Position numbers and translations under genes: made by a program. From contig QEUQ01000023.1 of assembly GCA_003577105.1 (NCBI GenBank), positions 1 to 36,183 of the forward strand: a DNA stretch of 36,183 nucleotides, in the 5' to 3' direction. The first letter of the stretch is position 1. Each line of letters opens with the position of its first letter. The DNA is from Acidobacteriota bacterium. GTDB taxonomy: Bacteria; Actinomycetota; Acidimicrobiia; ATN3. Shown here piece after piece: positions 8,538 to 16,452 of the stretch. The notes below the pieces were generated by a model, which saw only the letters and a list, made by a program, of their open reading frames with translations, made no database searches and was not told the DNA's origin.

Positions 8538-9797
8538 ATGTCCGCCCTCACAGAGCAGGGTGAGCGCGCCCGCGTCGCGGCAAGGCGTCTCAACACTGCG
8601 ACATCGGCCGAGAAGGACGCGGCGCTCAGGGCCGCTGCAGACGCGCTAGTCGCCAGAACCGACGAGATAGTTGAGGCCAACGCCGGCGATTTGGAGCAGG
8701 GGCGGAGCGAGAACATTTCCGAGGCACTTCTTGATCGGCTCAGTCTTGATCCAGCTCGCATCGGCGCCATAGCCGATGGCTTGCGCCAAGTTGCCGCCCT
8801 GAAGGACCCAGTAGGTGAGGTGCTCGACGGCTGGACGCTCGCTAATGGAATTGAAATCAAGAAGGTACGCGTGCCTCTCGGGGTCATCGGAATCATCTAC
8901 GAGGCCCGGCCGAACGTCACGGTAGATGCGGCCGGACTGTGTCTGAAATCGGGTAATGCCGTGATACTCAGAGGCTCGAGCGTGGCGCACAGGTCAAACA
9001 CGAAGCTCGCAGAGGTTCTGCGCGACGCCCTGGAGGAATCCGGGCTACCCGCTGACTGTGTCCAGCTCGTCGCGGACACCAGCCGCGAGACCGCGACCGA
9101 GCTCATGGGGATGCGCGGCTATATCGACGTTCTGATCCCTAGGGGGGGAGCAGGTCTGATTTCCAGTGTCGTTGAGAACGCCAAGGTGCCGGTGATTGAG
9201 ACCGGAGTTGGCAATTGCCACGTCTACGTCGACGCTGCCGCTGATATCGACAAGGCACTCGACATCGTTGTGAATGCGAAGACCAACCGGCCCTCGGTCT
9301 GCAACGCGGCTGAGTCGTTGCTAATTCATTCCGCAATTGCACCCGACTTCCTTCCCCGGGTGGGCAAGCTCCTCGCGGACGCGGGAGTTGAACTTCGGGC
9401 GGACCCAGCATCTCGCAAGATCCTCGCTGGAGCTGGAATTGCAGTGACTCCGGCCTCCGATTCGGACTGGGGCGAGGAGTTTCTGGACTTGATCATGGCC
9501 GTGGCGATTGTTGATTCCCTCGACAATGCCATCGCTCACGTCAATGAGTGGGGGTCGAATCACACCGAGGCGATCCTCACCGAGGATCTCAGTTCGGCCA
9601 GGCGTTTTTGCGCCGAGGTGGATGCGGCTGCGACCGTTGTCAACGCTTCGACGCGCTTCACAGATGGCGGTGAGTTCGGATTCGGGGCCGAGATCGGCAT
9701 CTCGACCCAGAAGCTGCACGCTCGCGGTCCCATGGCTCTGCCGGAGCTGACAAGTTACAAGTACATGCTTTGGGGTGACGGACAGGTGCGGAAGTGA
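8538..9797 (+). CDS. proA: Gamma-glutamyl phosphate reductase
   Basis: NADPH-dependent reduction of gamma-glutamyl phosphate to glutamate-5-semialdehyde, the second step of proline synthesis. It is a 419-residue aldehyde-dehydrogenase-superfamily protein. The active-site Cys is C255 in [11 protein letters not shown]; the conserved EARPNVT (122-128) and the [11 protein letters not shown] nucleotide-site region are also present. A strong ribosome binding site (aggagg at about 8526-8531) precedes ATG 8538. A TAAAAT hexamer at 8518-8523 could be a -10 box but lies too close to the binding site to be persuasive. The stop overlaps the next start as GTGA. Confidence 0.96.
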   Translation: MSALTEQGERARVAARRLNTATSAEKDAALRAAADALVARTDEIVEANAGDLEQGRSENISEALLDRLSLDPARIGAIADGLRQVAALKDPVGEVLDGWTLANGIEIKKVRVPLGVIGIIYEARPNVTVDAAGLCLKSGNAVILRGSSVAHRSNTKLAEVLRDALEESGLPADCVQLVADTSRETATELMGMRGYIDVLIPRGGAGLISSVVENAKVPVIETGVGNCHVYVDAAADIDKALDIVVNAKTNRPSVCNAAESLLIHSAIAPDFLPRVGKLLADAGVELRADPASRKILAGAGIAVTPASDSDWGEEFLDLIMAVAIVDSLDNAIAHVNEWGSNHTEAILTEDLSSARRFCAEVDAAATVVNASTRFTDGGEFGFGAEIGISTQKLHARGPMALPELTSYKYMLWGDGQVRK

Positions 9798-10669
9798 GTG
9801 AGAATTCCGGCGAATCGGTGACTGAGGTTATCGAGGGCCTTGAAAGAGCTGGCTATCTTGCTGACGAAGCGATAGCGAATGTGGTGTTCCTCGCTGAGCG
9901 GCTGCAGAAGCCGATTCTGCTCGAGGGTCCAGCTGGAACAGGCAAGACCGAACTTGCAAAGGCGATCTCTCGAATGTCAGGGAGACGGCTCATCCGGCTT
10001 CAGTGTTACGAGGGGCTCGATGAGTCCAAGGCACTCTACGAGTGGAATTACCGGAAACAGCTACTGAGGATCCAGGCTGATCGAGACAGCGCATCTGGTT
10101 GGAGCGAGATAGAGGAGAACATCTTCGATCAGGATTTTCTTCTTGAGCGCCCACTTCTTGAGGCAATTCGATCGAGTGAGCCAGTGGTGCTATTGGTCGA
10201 TGAGGTTGACCGTCTAGAGATCGAGACCGAGGCGCTGCTCCTCGAGATCCTCTCGGACTTCCAGGTTTCGATCCCCGAGCTGGGCACCATCGAGGCGAAA
10301 ACCATGCCCATGGTCGTGCTGACCTCCAATGCGAGCCGCGAACTCTCCGAGGCGCTGAAGCGTCGCTGCCTCTTCCTATTCCTCGACTACCCGAGCCTTG
10401 AGCGCGAGAAGGCCATTGTCATGTCTCGTGTTGACGGGCTCGACGAAATCTTTGCTGAGCAACTTGTGAGGATCGTCCGTTCGATCCGGGAGTTGGAGCT
10501 CAAGAAGCCACCGAGCGTCAGCGAGACGCTGGATTGGGCTCGCACGTTGCTGGCACTTGGGGCCGGCTCGGCCGAAGAAGGCTTGCCGCTGACCCTAAAC
10601 GTTTTGCTCAAACACCGAAGCGACATCGACCGGGTGCGCAAAGAACTGAAAGTCGGAGAGGACTCTTAA
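9794..10669 (+). CDS. MoxR-family AAA+ ATPase
   Basis: A 291-residue MoxR-type AAA+ ATPase, a family that works as a chaperone with VWA-domain partners to mature or activate proteins, often by metal insertion or complex assembly. Walker A is GPAGTGKT at 45-52, Walker B LLVDEVD at 133-139, sensor 1 TSN at 177-179, and an arginine-finger-like LKRRC at 188-192. The start is GTG 9794, overlapping proA. The CoxE-type VWA protein two genes downstream is the expected partner. The target of this pair is not identifiable from the window. Confidence 0.88.
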   Translation: MSENSGESVTEVIEGLERAGYLADEAIANVVFLAERLQKPILLEGPAGTGKTELAKAISRMSGRRLIRLQCYEGLDESKALYEWNYRKQLLRIQADRDSASGWSEIEENIFDQDFLLERPLLEAIRSSEPVVLLVDEVDRLEIETEALLLEILSDFQVSIPELGTIEAKTMPMVVLTSNASRELSEALKRRCLFLFLDYPSLEREKAIVMSRVDGLDEIFAEQLVRIVRSIRELELKKPPSVSETLDWARTLLALGAGSAEEGLPLTLNVLLKHRSDIDRVRKELKVGEDS

Positions 10670-11301
10670 TGGCAAGCGACGGAGTGCGCTTGGTGGAGAG
10701 GTTGCGCCTAGGCGAGCGCCCGACGGAGGCCGATTGGCGCCTCGCCTCATCAATTCTTCAGTTGAGAGATGCGGCCACCGGCTCCCTTGATGCGGCAAAC
10801 GATCTGGTTGGGGATAAGGACAAGGCCGGGAAGCGACTTCGGTTTCAAGTCCGAGTCGAGCTGCTGATTCTTGCCATTGAAAGGCTCGAGTTAGTCGTTG
10901 GCGGCCTGAAGAGCGACCTTGACTCCTATTTCGAGGCGCGAGCCGAAGACGAAGATGACAGCGATGACGACTCTGATGATCGGGGCGGTGAGGTCGCAAG
11001 TGCCGAGGCTCCGGTTGAGACGATCCGCAACGAGATGACGGTTGTGCTTGAGGCAGGCGGGATCGAAGAGAGCGATGCGAAGGCGCTCGGCGACACATTG
11101 GAGAACTTACGGCTTGATTGCGCCTGGCTGATTGAGAGCCTTGCAGGTTTCGTGGACTCTGACGCGGATATTGACGCGAGCCTGGATTTCTGCGGCGACA
11201 TCGAGGCCCGCTTCTCACCTGCCATGCTCGATGTTGCCGGGCAGGCCAAGTTGGTGCCGGCCCTGCGGAGCGCGATGGATCGTGTCCTCTCAGATCACTG
11301 A
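10669..11301 (+). CDS. Acidic protein of unknown function between MoxR and VWA genes
   Basis: I do not recognise this 210-residue protein. It begins at ATG 10669, whose A is shared with the upstream TAA stop (TAATG), and it overlaps the start of the VWA gene by 20 bases. This indicates one translationally coupled unit with its neighbours. The sequence looks largely alpha-helical, with a very acidic central stretch (EDEDDSDDDSDD at about residues 90-101) between an N-terminal helical part and a C-terminal helical part. There is no signal peptide or membrane segment. Its position suggests a role with the MoxR/VWA chaperone pair, for example as an adaptor. That is inference. Confidence 0.75.
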   Translation: MASDGVRLVERLRLGERPTEADWRLASSILQLRDAATGSLDAANDLVGDKDKAGKRLRFQVRVELLILAIERLELVVGGLKSDLDSYFEARAEDEDDSDDDSDDRGGEVASAEAPVETIRNEMTVVLEAGGIEESDAKALGDTLENLRLDCAWLIESLAGFVDSDADIDASLDFCGDIEARFSPAMLDVAGQAKLVPALRSAMDRVLSDH

Positions 11302-12757
11302 TCAGCGGGCATTTGTCGGCGACGGAGCAGTCGGCGACCAAAGCCTTCTAGGCCTCGTCGGGTCGTTTGTTGAAGCATTGAGAAATGCGGGATTGCCGGT
11401 GTCAATCTCGGAATCCCTCGATGCGGTAGAGACGCTTCGCCACGTCGGCATTGATGACCGTGAGGCGTTCAAGGCCGCGATGGGCGCAACCCTCGTGAAG
11501 AGCCAGGGGCACTACAAGGCGTTCGAGACCGTCTTTGAAGTCTTCTTCGCGCTCCGGTCAGAGGATCCCTGGATGGAAGCGGCGAAGAAGGCGGGTGAGC
11601 AGCAGCCCAATGCATCTACGCCTGGGTCAGGAGGCGGTGGCGGGGGAGACGCCGACGAGATCTTCGAGGCACTCATTAGAGCGTTGATGGACTCAGATGA
11701 CGCTCAAATCAGGGCCCTGGCGCAGAGAGCCGTCTCGGCTTTCGCGGGAATGGAACCTGGCAGGCCGGTCGGAGGCACCTACTATCTGTATCGCACGCTG
11801 AGAAACATCAACCTCGACGCGATCATGCGCCGTCTCCTTGAAGAAGAGCGCGAAACGCGAGAGTCGAGCGCAGAAATCTCCGATCTTCAGGAGATTCTGA
11901 TCAAGGACGAGTTCGAGGCTCGACTCTCGAAATTCAGAGATGCGGTTCAGGCCGAGATCCGGCGCCGCCTTGTCGAGGACCGCGGCTCCGAGGCGATGGC
12001 TCGCACTCTTCGCAAGCCACTACCAGAAGAGATCGAATTCATGCATGCGACGACTTCGGAGATGGTCGAGTTGCGCCGTGCGATTCACCCGCTGACTCGC
12101 CGCCTAGCCGCACGCCTCGCCCGCAGGCGGCGCAGCAATCGAACTGACAGGCTCGATATTCGAAAGACGGTGAGGAACTCGCTCTCTACTGGCGGTGTCC
12201 CGGTCGAGCCGAAGTTCAGGAAGCCGCACCCGAACAAACCAGAGGTTGTGATGCTCTGCGACATCTCCGGTTCGGTGGCGAGTTTTGCTCGATTCACTCT
12301 CCAACTCCTCTACGCGATGTCGAACCAGTTCTCACGCATCCGGTCATTCGTATTCGTCGATGCGATTGATGAGATAACGGAGTTCTTCGAAGGTTCAGTT
12401 GACTTCGGTGAAGCGGTCCACCGGATCAACGCGGAGGCCGACGTCGTTTGGGTTGACGGCCACTCTGACTATGGGCACGCGTTCGCTCAGTTCTGGGAGG
12501 AAGAAGAGCGCTCTGTCACAGCAAAGTCGAGCATCTTGATACTTGGGGATGCGCGCAACAACTACCACGCTTCGGAGGCGTGGGTACTACATGAAATGTC
12601 TCAGAAGGCGCGCCACCTGTACTGGCTCAACCCAGAACCTCGAACCTACTGGGATACAGGCGATTCAATCCTTTCGGACTACGCGAGGCACTGTGACGGT
12701 GTCTTCGAGTGCAGAAACCTCAAGCAGCTCGAGGACTTCGTTTCCAAGGTGATTTGA
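11282..12757 (+). CDS. CoxE-type VWA domain protein
   Basis: A 491-residue CoxE-like protein with a C-terminal von Willebrand factor A domain. The MIDAS motif is D327-I-S-G-S331 (CDISGS), with a later D423 (LGDARNN) at the strand expected to complete the fold. The N-terminal 90 residues are helical, a Gly-rich linker follows at about 115-122, and a highly charged helical segment (190-295, with RRRR runs) precedes the VWA domain. The open frame extends upstream to 11132, but GTG 11282 fits best, with a ggag 11 bases before it and a short overlap with the previous gene. Family knowledge: VWA/MoxR pairs activate or assemble target enzymes. No target, such as CO dehydrogenase, is present here. 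Confidence 0.85.
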   Translation: MSSQITDQRAFVGDGAVGDQSLLGLVGSFVEALRNAGLPVSISESLDAVETLRHVGIDDREAFKAAMGATLVKSQGHYKAFETVFEVFFALRSEDPWMEAAKKAGEQQPNASTPGSGGGGGGDADEIFEALIRALMDSDDAQIRALAQRAVSAFAGMEPGRPVGGTYYLYRTLRNINLDAIMRRLLEEERETRESSAEISDLQEILIKDEFEARLSKFRDAVQAEIRRRLVEDRGSEAMARTLRKPLPEEIEFMHATTSEMVELRRAIHPLTRRLAARLARRRRSNRTDRLDIRKTVRNSLSTGGVPVEPKFRKPHPNKPEVVMLCDISGSVASFARFTLQLLYAMSNQFSRIRSFVFVDAIDEITEFFEGSVDFGEAVHRINAEADVVWVDGHSDYGHAFAQFWEEEERSVTAKSSILILGDARNNYHASEAWVLHEMSQKARHLYWLNPEPRTYWDTGDSILSDYARHCDGVFECRNLKQLEDFVSKVI

Positions 12758-13354
12758 GTGGAGCGTGCCCGTCGAATCGGGATCTTCGGGGGCACGTTCG
12801 ACCCTCCCCACATTGCACACATCCTCTGCGCGACTACCGCAATGGACGAGGGCGGCCTTGACGAGGTCGTGCTCATGCCGGCGGGCGACCCCTATCAGAA
12901 GGGCGCCGTGGCCAGCGCCGAAGATCGCTTCGCGATGACTTGTCTTGCGGCTGAGTCCAGTCCGGACCTATCTGTGTCGCGCATGGAAATCGATCGAAGC
13001 GGCCCGAGCTATTCAATTGAAACCGTTGACGCCTTCAAGGCGCAGAGTGGCGGTGCGGAAATATTCCTCATCGGTGGGAGCGACTCGATTGCGGGGATCA
13101 GATCCTGGCGCCACTATGAGCGCTTGCTAGATGAGGTGGGATTTGTGGTCATTCCAAGGACTCCGGCCTCGGTCAAGGAGGCACTTGCCGTGCTCGGCAC
13201 CGGACCGGAGGTAATCCTCGTGGCAGGACTTGCCCAGCTCGATATTTCATCGACAGATATTCGGGCACGCGTTGCAGAGGGCTTGCCGGTCGGACACTTG
13301 GTGCCGTCAAGAGTGGTCAACTACATAAGGGAGCATGGTCTCTACCAGGACTAG
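12758..13354 (+). CDS. nadD: Nicotinate-nucleotide adenylyltransferase
   Basis: A 198-residue enzyme that adenylates nicotinate mononucleotide to deamido-NAD in NAD synthesis. The nucleotidyltransferase motif GIFGGTFDPPHIAH is at 8-21, and the second signature SSTDIRARV is near 166-174, followed by the C-terminal YIREHGLY. It starts at GTG 12758 immediately after the stop of the VWA gene, with no gap. The nadD - LCP protein - rsfS order downstream is typical of actinobacteria. Confidence 0.94.
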   Translation: MERARRIGIFGGTFDPPHIAHILCATTAMDEGGLDEVVLMPAGDPYQKGAVASAEDRFAMTCLAAESSPDLSVSRMEIDRSGPSYSIETVDAFKAQSGGAEIFLIGGSDSIAGIRSWRHYERLLDEVGFVVIPRTPASVKEALAVLGTGPEVILVAGLAQLDISSTDIRARVAEGLPVGHLVPSRVVNYIREHGLYQD

Positions 13355-13437
13355 GCCCGAACTGGCGCTAGCGCAGTGAGAACCTCGCGGGCGTCGGCGC
13401 ACGTATCAAGTTACGCAGTTTGACGGCAATGGTTTCC

Positions 13438-13443
13438 TATACT
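13438..13443 (+). promoter_or_regulatory. Candidate -10 box for the LCP/LytR_C gene
   Basis: TATACT (5 of 6 to TATAAT) lies in the 109-base gap between nadD and the LCP gene, 20 bases before GTG 13464. No good -35 is at the usual spacing; a TTGACG at 13420-13425 is only 12 bases upstream, too close. No ribosome binding site is evident at the downstream start. Confidence 0.35.
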
Positions 13444-13463
13444 TTGCCGGTAGCCCCAGAGTT

Positions 13464-15242
13464 GTGAGCCTGGTGACCGAACACCCGCCCCCTTCACGAT
13501 CTTCACGCAATCGCGGCCGAGGTTCTGCCGACGACTCCGCAGGCCGACGGTTCCGCATTCGCGGGCGCGCCTCGTCTGAAGTGGTCGGCAAGCGCTCTCC
13601 GGGTGCCCGAAGCGCCGGTGATGAGGCATCGCTCGACGGGCCGCCAGTTGTCAGGGTCGACGACCAACCTGGGCCGCCGGTTGCAGACGTCAGTTCGAGT
13701 CCGCCGCCGGTTGCAGACGTCAGTTCGAGTCCGCCGCCGGTTGCGCCGAACGGCGCATTGGATTCGCCTCCGGTCACGGCACCCGCCGATCTGGAGGCGC
13801 CGCCTGACGAAAATGTCCGCCGCCGCTTCTTCGAATTGCGCATGCCGAGACTGCGCCGACCTCCTGTAGAGAGCGAGGTAGAGCTTGGGGCCGATGAGGA
13901 CAAGGGCGTCGGGACTACCGCGTGGACTCCACCGGCAGAAGACTTGCCGGGACATGAACCTACTACCGACGCCGAAGTGCCCGAGCCTGACGAGCCGCAA
14001 CCCGACGAGCCACGCCCTCGATCGCGCAGGGCTGAGCCGCCCCAACCAGAGCGCGTCGGTATGCGCTCTAGACGCCGTCAGATTCAACGGGAGCGCCGGC
14101 GCAAGGCAGGTGCGCTCAGCGCGGGCGCTATTGCCGCAGTCGCTGGGGTGGTGGCCCTGCTTATTGCCGTGTTTGTCGGCACTGTCGTGATCCCGGATGG
14201 CAACGGCAACAAGGGAGTGCCCGTAACTCGCACGCTGTTGTTCGTCGAGGTCGACGCCGCCAACCCCGACGTCGGAGCGATCTCACTCACTCTCTTTGGG
14301 CTCAACGATGACGGTTCGGCATCGGTCGTCTTTCTGCCGCCTGGAACGTCAAGCGAAATACCTGCGCGAGGCCCAGATCGCCTTGGTGACGCAGTCAACC
14401 TTTCGAGCCCGAACCTGATGCGCCTGACTGTTGAGAACCTACTGGGGATACGCGTCGACTCGGTGGTCACGTTGAGCAGCGAAGGCATGCGCCGCTTCTT
14501 CGACCCTCTGGCGCCAATTCCGATCACGATTCCCGAGCGCCTCTCGGCCCAGGAGAACAACGTCTTAGTGCCCAAGTTCATACCCGGCACCTACGAGTTC
14601 GACTCGGCGCGCCTTGTCGAATACATGGACTTCCGCGCAAGTGGCGAGGGCGAAATTCAAAGATTGAGCAGGCACCAGCGAGCCTGGGATGCAGCGCTCG
14701 GGCGAGCTCGCGCGATTGATGGAGGGGAGCGCATGGCCGCCTCCCTTGGTGATGCAAACCTGATTTCTCAGGCCGAAGTTGCTGCACTCGGCGAGTTTCT
14801 CAGTCGTATCTCGGATTCCGACCGGGGGTACGCGCTCTTGCCGGTCGATCCGAAGCAATCGCTCGAGGGAGAGGAACGTTACGAGCCGCGCACCGAAGAC
14901 ATACAGGCAATGGTCATACAGCGCTTCGCCGGAGCGAGATCCGATTTCTCGGAGTCCGGAAGGGTCCGCCTGGGCATACTCAACGGCAATGGCGGTGTTG
15001 GAGTAACTGAGGAAGTTGCCAAGATCCTGATACCAGAGGGATACCGGGTTGTATTCACGGAGAACGCCGACAACTTTGAATACAGCGAGACGCAAATTGT
15101 CTTCAATCGGACGCCTTTTGAAGCGAACGCCAGAGATGTCCAGAGGCGCCTCGGTGTTGGCAAGTTGATATTGAATCGATCTCCCCAAGATGTCGCTGAC
15201 ATCATTGTGATCGTAGGCAAAGATTTCCCACCATCAAGATGA
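13464..15242 (+). CDS. Membrane LCP-like protein with LytR_C domain
   Basis: A 592-residue protein of the LytR-CpsA-Psr/LytR_C group. Residues 1-213 are a Pro/Asp/Arg-rich, probably disordered cytoplasmic segment containing short repeats (PPVADVSSS twice). One membrane helix spans about 215-243. The extracellular part carries an LCP-like fold (about 255-420; NLLGIRVDSVVTLS and FDPLAPIPITIPE match the family pattern). A LytR_C domain follows at about 500-590 (RLGILNGNGG, with VIVGKD at the end). The usual catalytic RDT of the LCP family reads PGT here (FLPPGTSSEIP), so glycopolymer transfer activity is doubtful. GTG 13464 is used; GTG 13473 is equally possible. It sits between nadD and rsfS. 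Confidence 0.82.
   Translation: MSLVTEHPPPSRSSRNRGRGSADDSAGRRFRIRGRASSEVVGKRSPGARSAGDEASLDGPPVVRVDDQPGPPVADVSSSPPPVADVSSSPPPVAPNGALDSPPVTAPADLEAPPDENVRRRFFELRMPRLRRPPVESEVELGADEDKGVGTTAWTPPAEDLPGHEPTTDAEVPEPDEPQPDEPRPRSRRAEPPQPERVGMRSRRRQIQRERRRKAGALSAGAIAAVAGVVALLIAVFVGTVVIPDGNGNKGVPVTRTLLFVEVDAANPDVGAISLTLFGLNDDGSASVVFLPPGTSSEIPARGPDRLGDAVNLSSPNLMRLTVENLLGIRVDSVVTLSSEGMRRFFDPLAPIPITIPERLSAQENNVLVPKFIPGTYEFDSARLVEYMDFRASGEGEIQRLSRHQRAWDAALGRARAIDGGERMAASLGDANLISQAEVAALGEFLSRISDSDRGYALLPVDPKQSLEGEERYEPRTEDIQAMVIQRFAGARSDFSESGRVRLGILNGNGGVGVTEEVAKILIPEGYRVVFTENADNFEYSETQIVFNRTPFEANARDVQRRLGVGKLILNRSPQDVADIIVIVGKDFPPSR
13681..13740 (+). repeat. Perfect 30-bp tandem duplication in the LCP gene
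   Basis: Bases 13681-13710 and 13711-13740 are identical, each starting ttgcagacgtcagttcgagt and ending ccgccgccgg. A further partial copy of the ccgccgg border lies just before. They encode two 10-residue copies (VADVSSSPPP) in the disordered cytoplasmic head, in frame. Confidence 0.95.
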
Positions 15243-15252
15243 GGAGAAGGAA

Positions 15253-15648
15253 CTGACGGGTACAGACGAGCGCGAGGGACTCGTTCGCGAGGCAGCTGCC
15301 GCCGCTGCAGACAAGAAGGCGAGTCATATCGAGGCCCTCGTAATGACGGAGTACCTGTCGATTGTGGACTGGTTCTTGCTCGTTTCGGCGCCAACGTCGC
15401 GCCAGGTAAAGGCAGTTGTCGACGAAGTCGAGAGGCGGCTGAAGGCGATGGGTGAGTCGACCATTCGAACCGAGGGGATTTCCGAAGCGGAATGGTGCCT
15501 TCTGGACTACGGAGATCTGGTGATTCACGTCTTTACCGACGAGATGAGGGCCTTCTATGCGCTGGACCGTCTTTGGGCAGATGCTCCCCGACTGGACCTG
15601 GAATCGGTAACTTTGTCTGGCAGTCAGCAGAGCGCGGGGCTAAGCTGA
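15253..15648 (+). CDS. rsfS: Ribosomal silencing factor RsfS
   Basis: RsfS binds L14 on the large subunit and blocks subunit joining in starvation. The family core DKKASHIEALVM...SIVDWFLLVSAPTSRQVKAVVDEVE is present, and the C-terminal WCLLDYGDLVIHVFTDEMR.FY is diagnostic. The first ATG (15343) would cut off the conserved DKKA helix. The frame is open upstream to a TAG at 15214 with no ATG, GTG or TTG before the helix. The best start is CTG 15253, preceded by gaggagaagg at ideal distance, giving 131 residues, a normal family length. The lytR_C stop is 10 bases upstream. It is the last gene of the nadD operon that is clearly housekeeping. Confidence 0.9.
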   Translation: MTGTDEREGLVREAAAAAADKKASHIEALVMTEYLSIVDWFLLVSAPTSRQVKAVVDEVERRLKAMGESTIRTEGISEAEWCLLDYGDLVIHVFTDEMRAFYALDRLWADAPRLDLESVTLSGSQQSAGLS

Positions 15649-15680
15649 CCCAATCAAGACCACTGCCGTTGGGAGCAAGC

Positions 15681-16046
15681 GTGGCGCGGGTACTGATCGT
15701 CGACGACGAGCCAGGCATTCGCGTCTTGCTGCACATGGCGCTCGCGGAGTACGGACACACGTGTGAAGAAGCTGCCGACGGGTCGGAAGCGCTGACCCGC
15801 CTCTCTTCCAGCAACTATGACCTGGTCTTGTTGGACCTGGCTATGCCGGCAGTTAGCGGCCTGGAGGTTCTTGAAGCTCTCGACAGCGGGCAAGTAGATC
15901 GTCCGATCGTGGCCGTGATAACCGCTCAGAAGACGGCCGAAGCCCATGAACGAGCTAAGTCCCTGGGGTGCAGCCTCTTTGTGACCAAGCCGTTTGAACC
16001 TCGCCATCTCGTGCGTCGCCTGGAGCGCCTGCTCGATTCCGCATAG
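15681..16046 (+). CDS. Receiver-only response regulator
   Basis: A 121-residue single CheY-like receiver domain without an output domain. The acidic pocket is D8/D9 (IVDDE), the phospho-acceptor D52 (LVLLDLAMP), the Thr in AVITAQ and the Lys in VTKPF. The frame is open upstream to 15492, but GTG 15681 is chosen because it places the VLIVDDE strand at the N-terminus, with ggga 7 bases before it. It lies 32 bases after rsfS. No histidine kinase is encoded in the window, so its partner is unknown. Confidence 0.88.
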   Translation: MARVLIVDDEPGIRVLLHMALAEYGHTCEEAADGSEALTRLSSSNYDLVLLDLAMPAVSGLEVLEALDSGQVDRPIVAVITAQKTAEAHERAKSLGCSLFVTKPFEPRHLVRRLERLLDSA

Positions 16047-16102
16047 GGCTCCCGAATCGAGGCGGTGCGAAGCGCTCAGTGCCGGGCTGGCATGATGGAG
16101 CG

Positions 16103-16435
16103 ATGGCGATGCGAACCGACTGTAAGCACTATCAGAGCCGCACAACCACATCCGGTGAAGTGATTCAGACTTGCGATCTCGATGCGGCCCCCGATGCTCC
16201 ATGGAGCTGCCCCGAGGATTGCATTCTCTTTGAGAAGCGTGAGCTCTCAAGGGTCGGATGGGAGATGGGAAGCCTGGCGGAGTCTCCAAGACCTGAGTTC
16301 GACGAGGACCTCTCGATTGATGCAGAGTCTGCCCTGGCGGAGGCGGAGGCGATAATCAACGAGATCGCCCCAGGGGCCGTTGCGGACTTCGAACGGTCGA
16401 AGAAGCGGCGGCGCAGGAGGCGGCGCAAGGGCTGA
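16103..16435 (+). CDS. Small Cys-containing protein with poly-Arg tail, unknown function
   Basis: A 110-residue protein of unknown function. The N-terminal 45 residues hold four Cys in a C-x(n)-C pattern (TDCKHY, QTCDL, WSCPEDC), which could form a metal site. The middle is acidic and helical (EFDEDLSIDAESALAEAEAI). The C-terminus is a very basic run (KKRRRRRRRKG). I recall similar small proteins in actinobacterial genomes, but I cannot name the family. Start choice: ATG 16103, or ATG 16109, which has ggag 8 bases upstream. It lies between the response regulator and the acyl-CoA dehydrogenase on the same strand. Confidence 0.7.
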   Translation: MAMRTDCKHYQSRTTTSGEVIQTCDLDAAPDAPWSCPEDCILFEKRELSRVGWEMGSLAESPRPEFDEDLSIDAESALAEAEAIINEIAPGAVADFERSKKRRRRRRRKG

Positions 16436-16452
16436 AAGCAAGGGAGAGCCGG

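Noticed and set aside
8165-8896. 243-residue minus-strand open frame over proB/proA
   Set aside because: It lies wholly opposite two clearly identified enzymes and has a Ser/Arg/Ala-rich composition typical of antisense frames of high-GC genes.
10595-11341. 248-residue minus-strand open frame
   Set aside because: It is Arg/Pro/Ser-rich and lies opposite the MoxR, acidic-protein and VWA genes, with no homology recognised.
13420-13443. TTGACG plus TATACT as a complete promoter
   Set aside because: The spacer is only 12 bases, too short for a standard promoter; only the -10 box is kept as a candidate.
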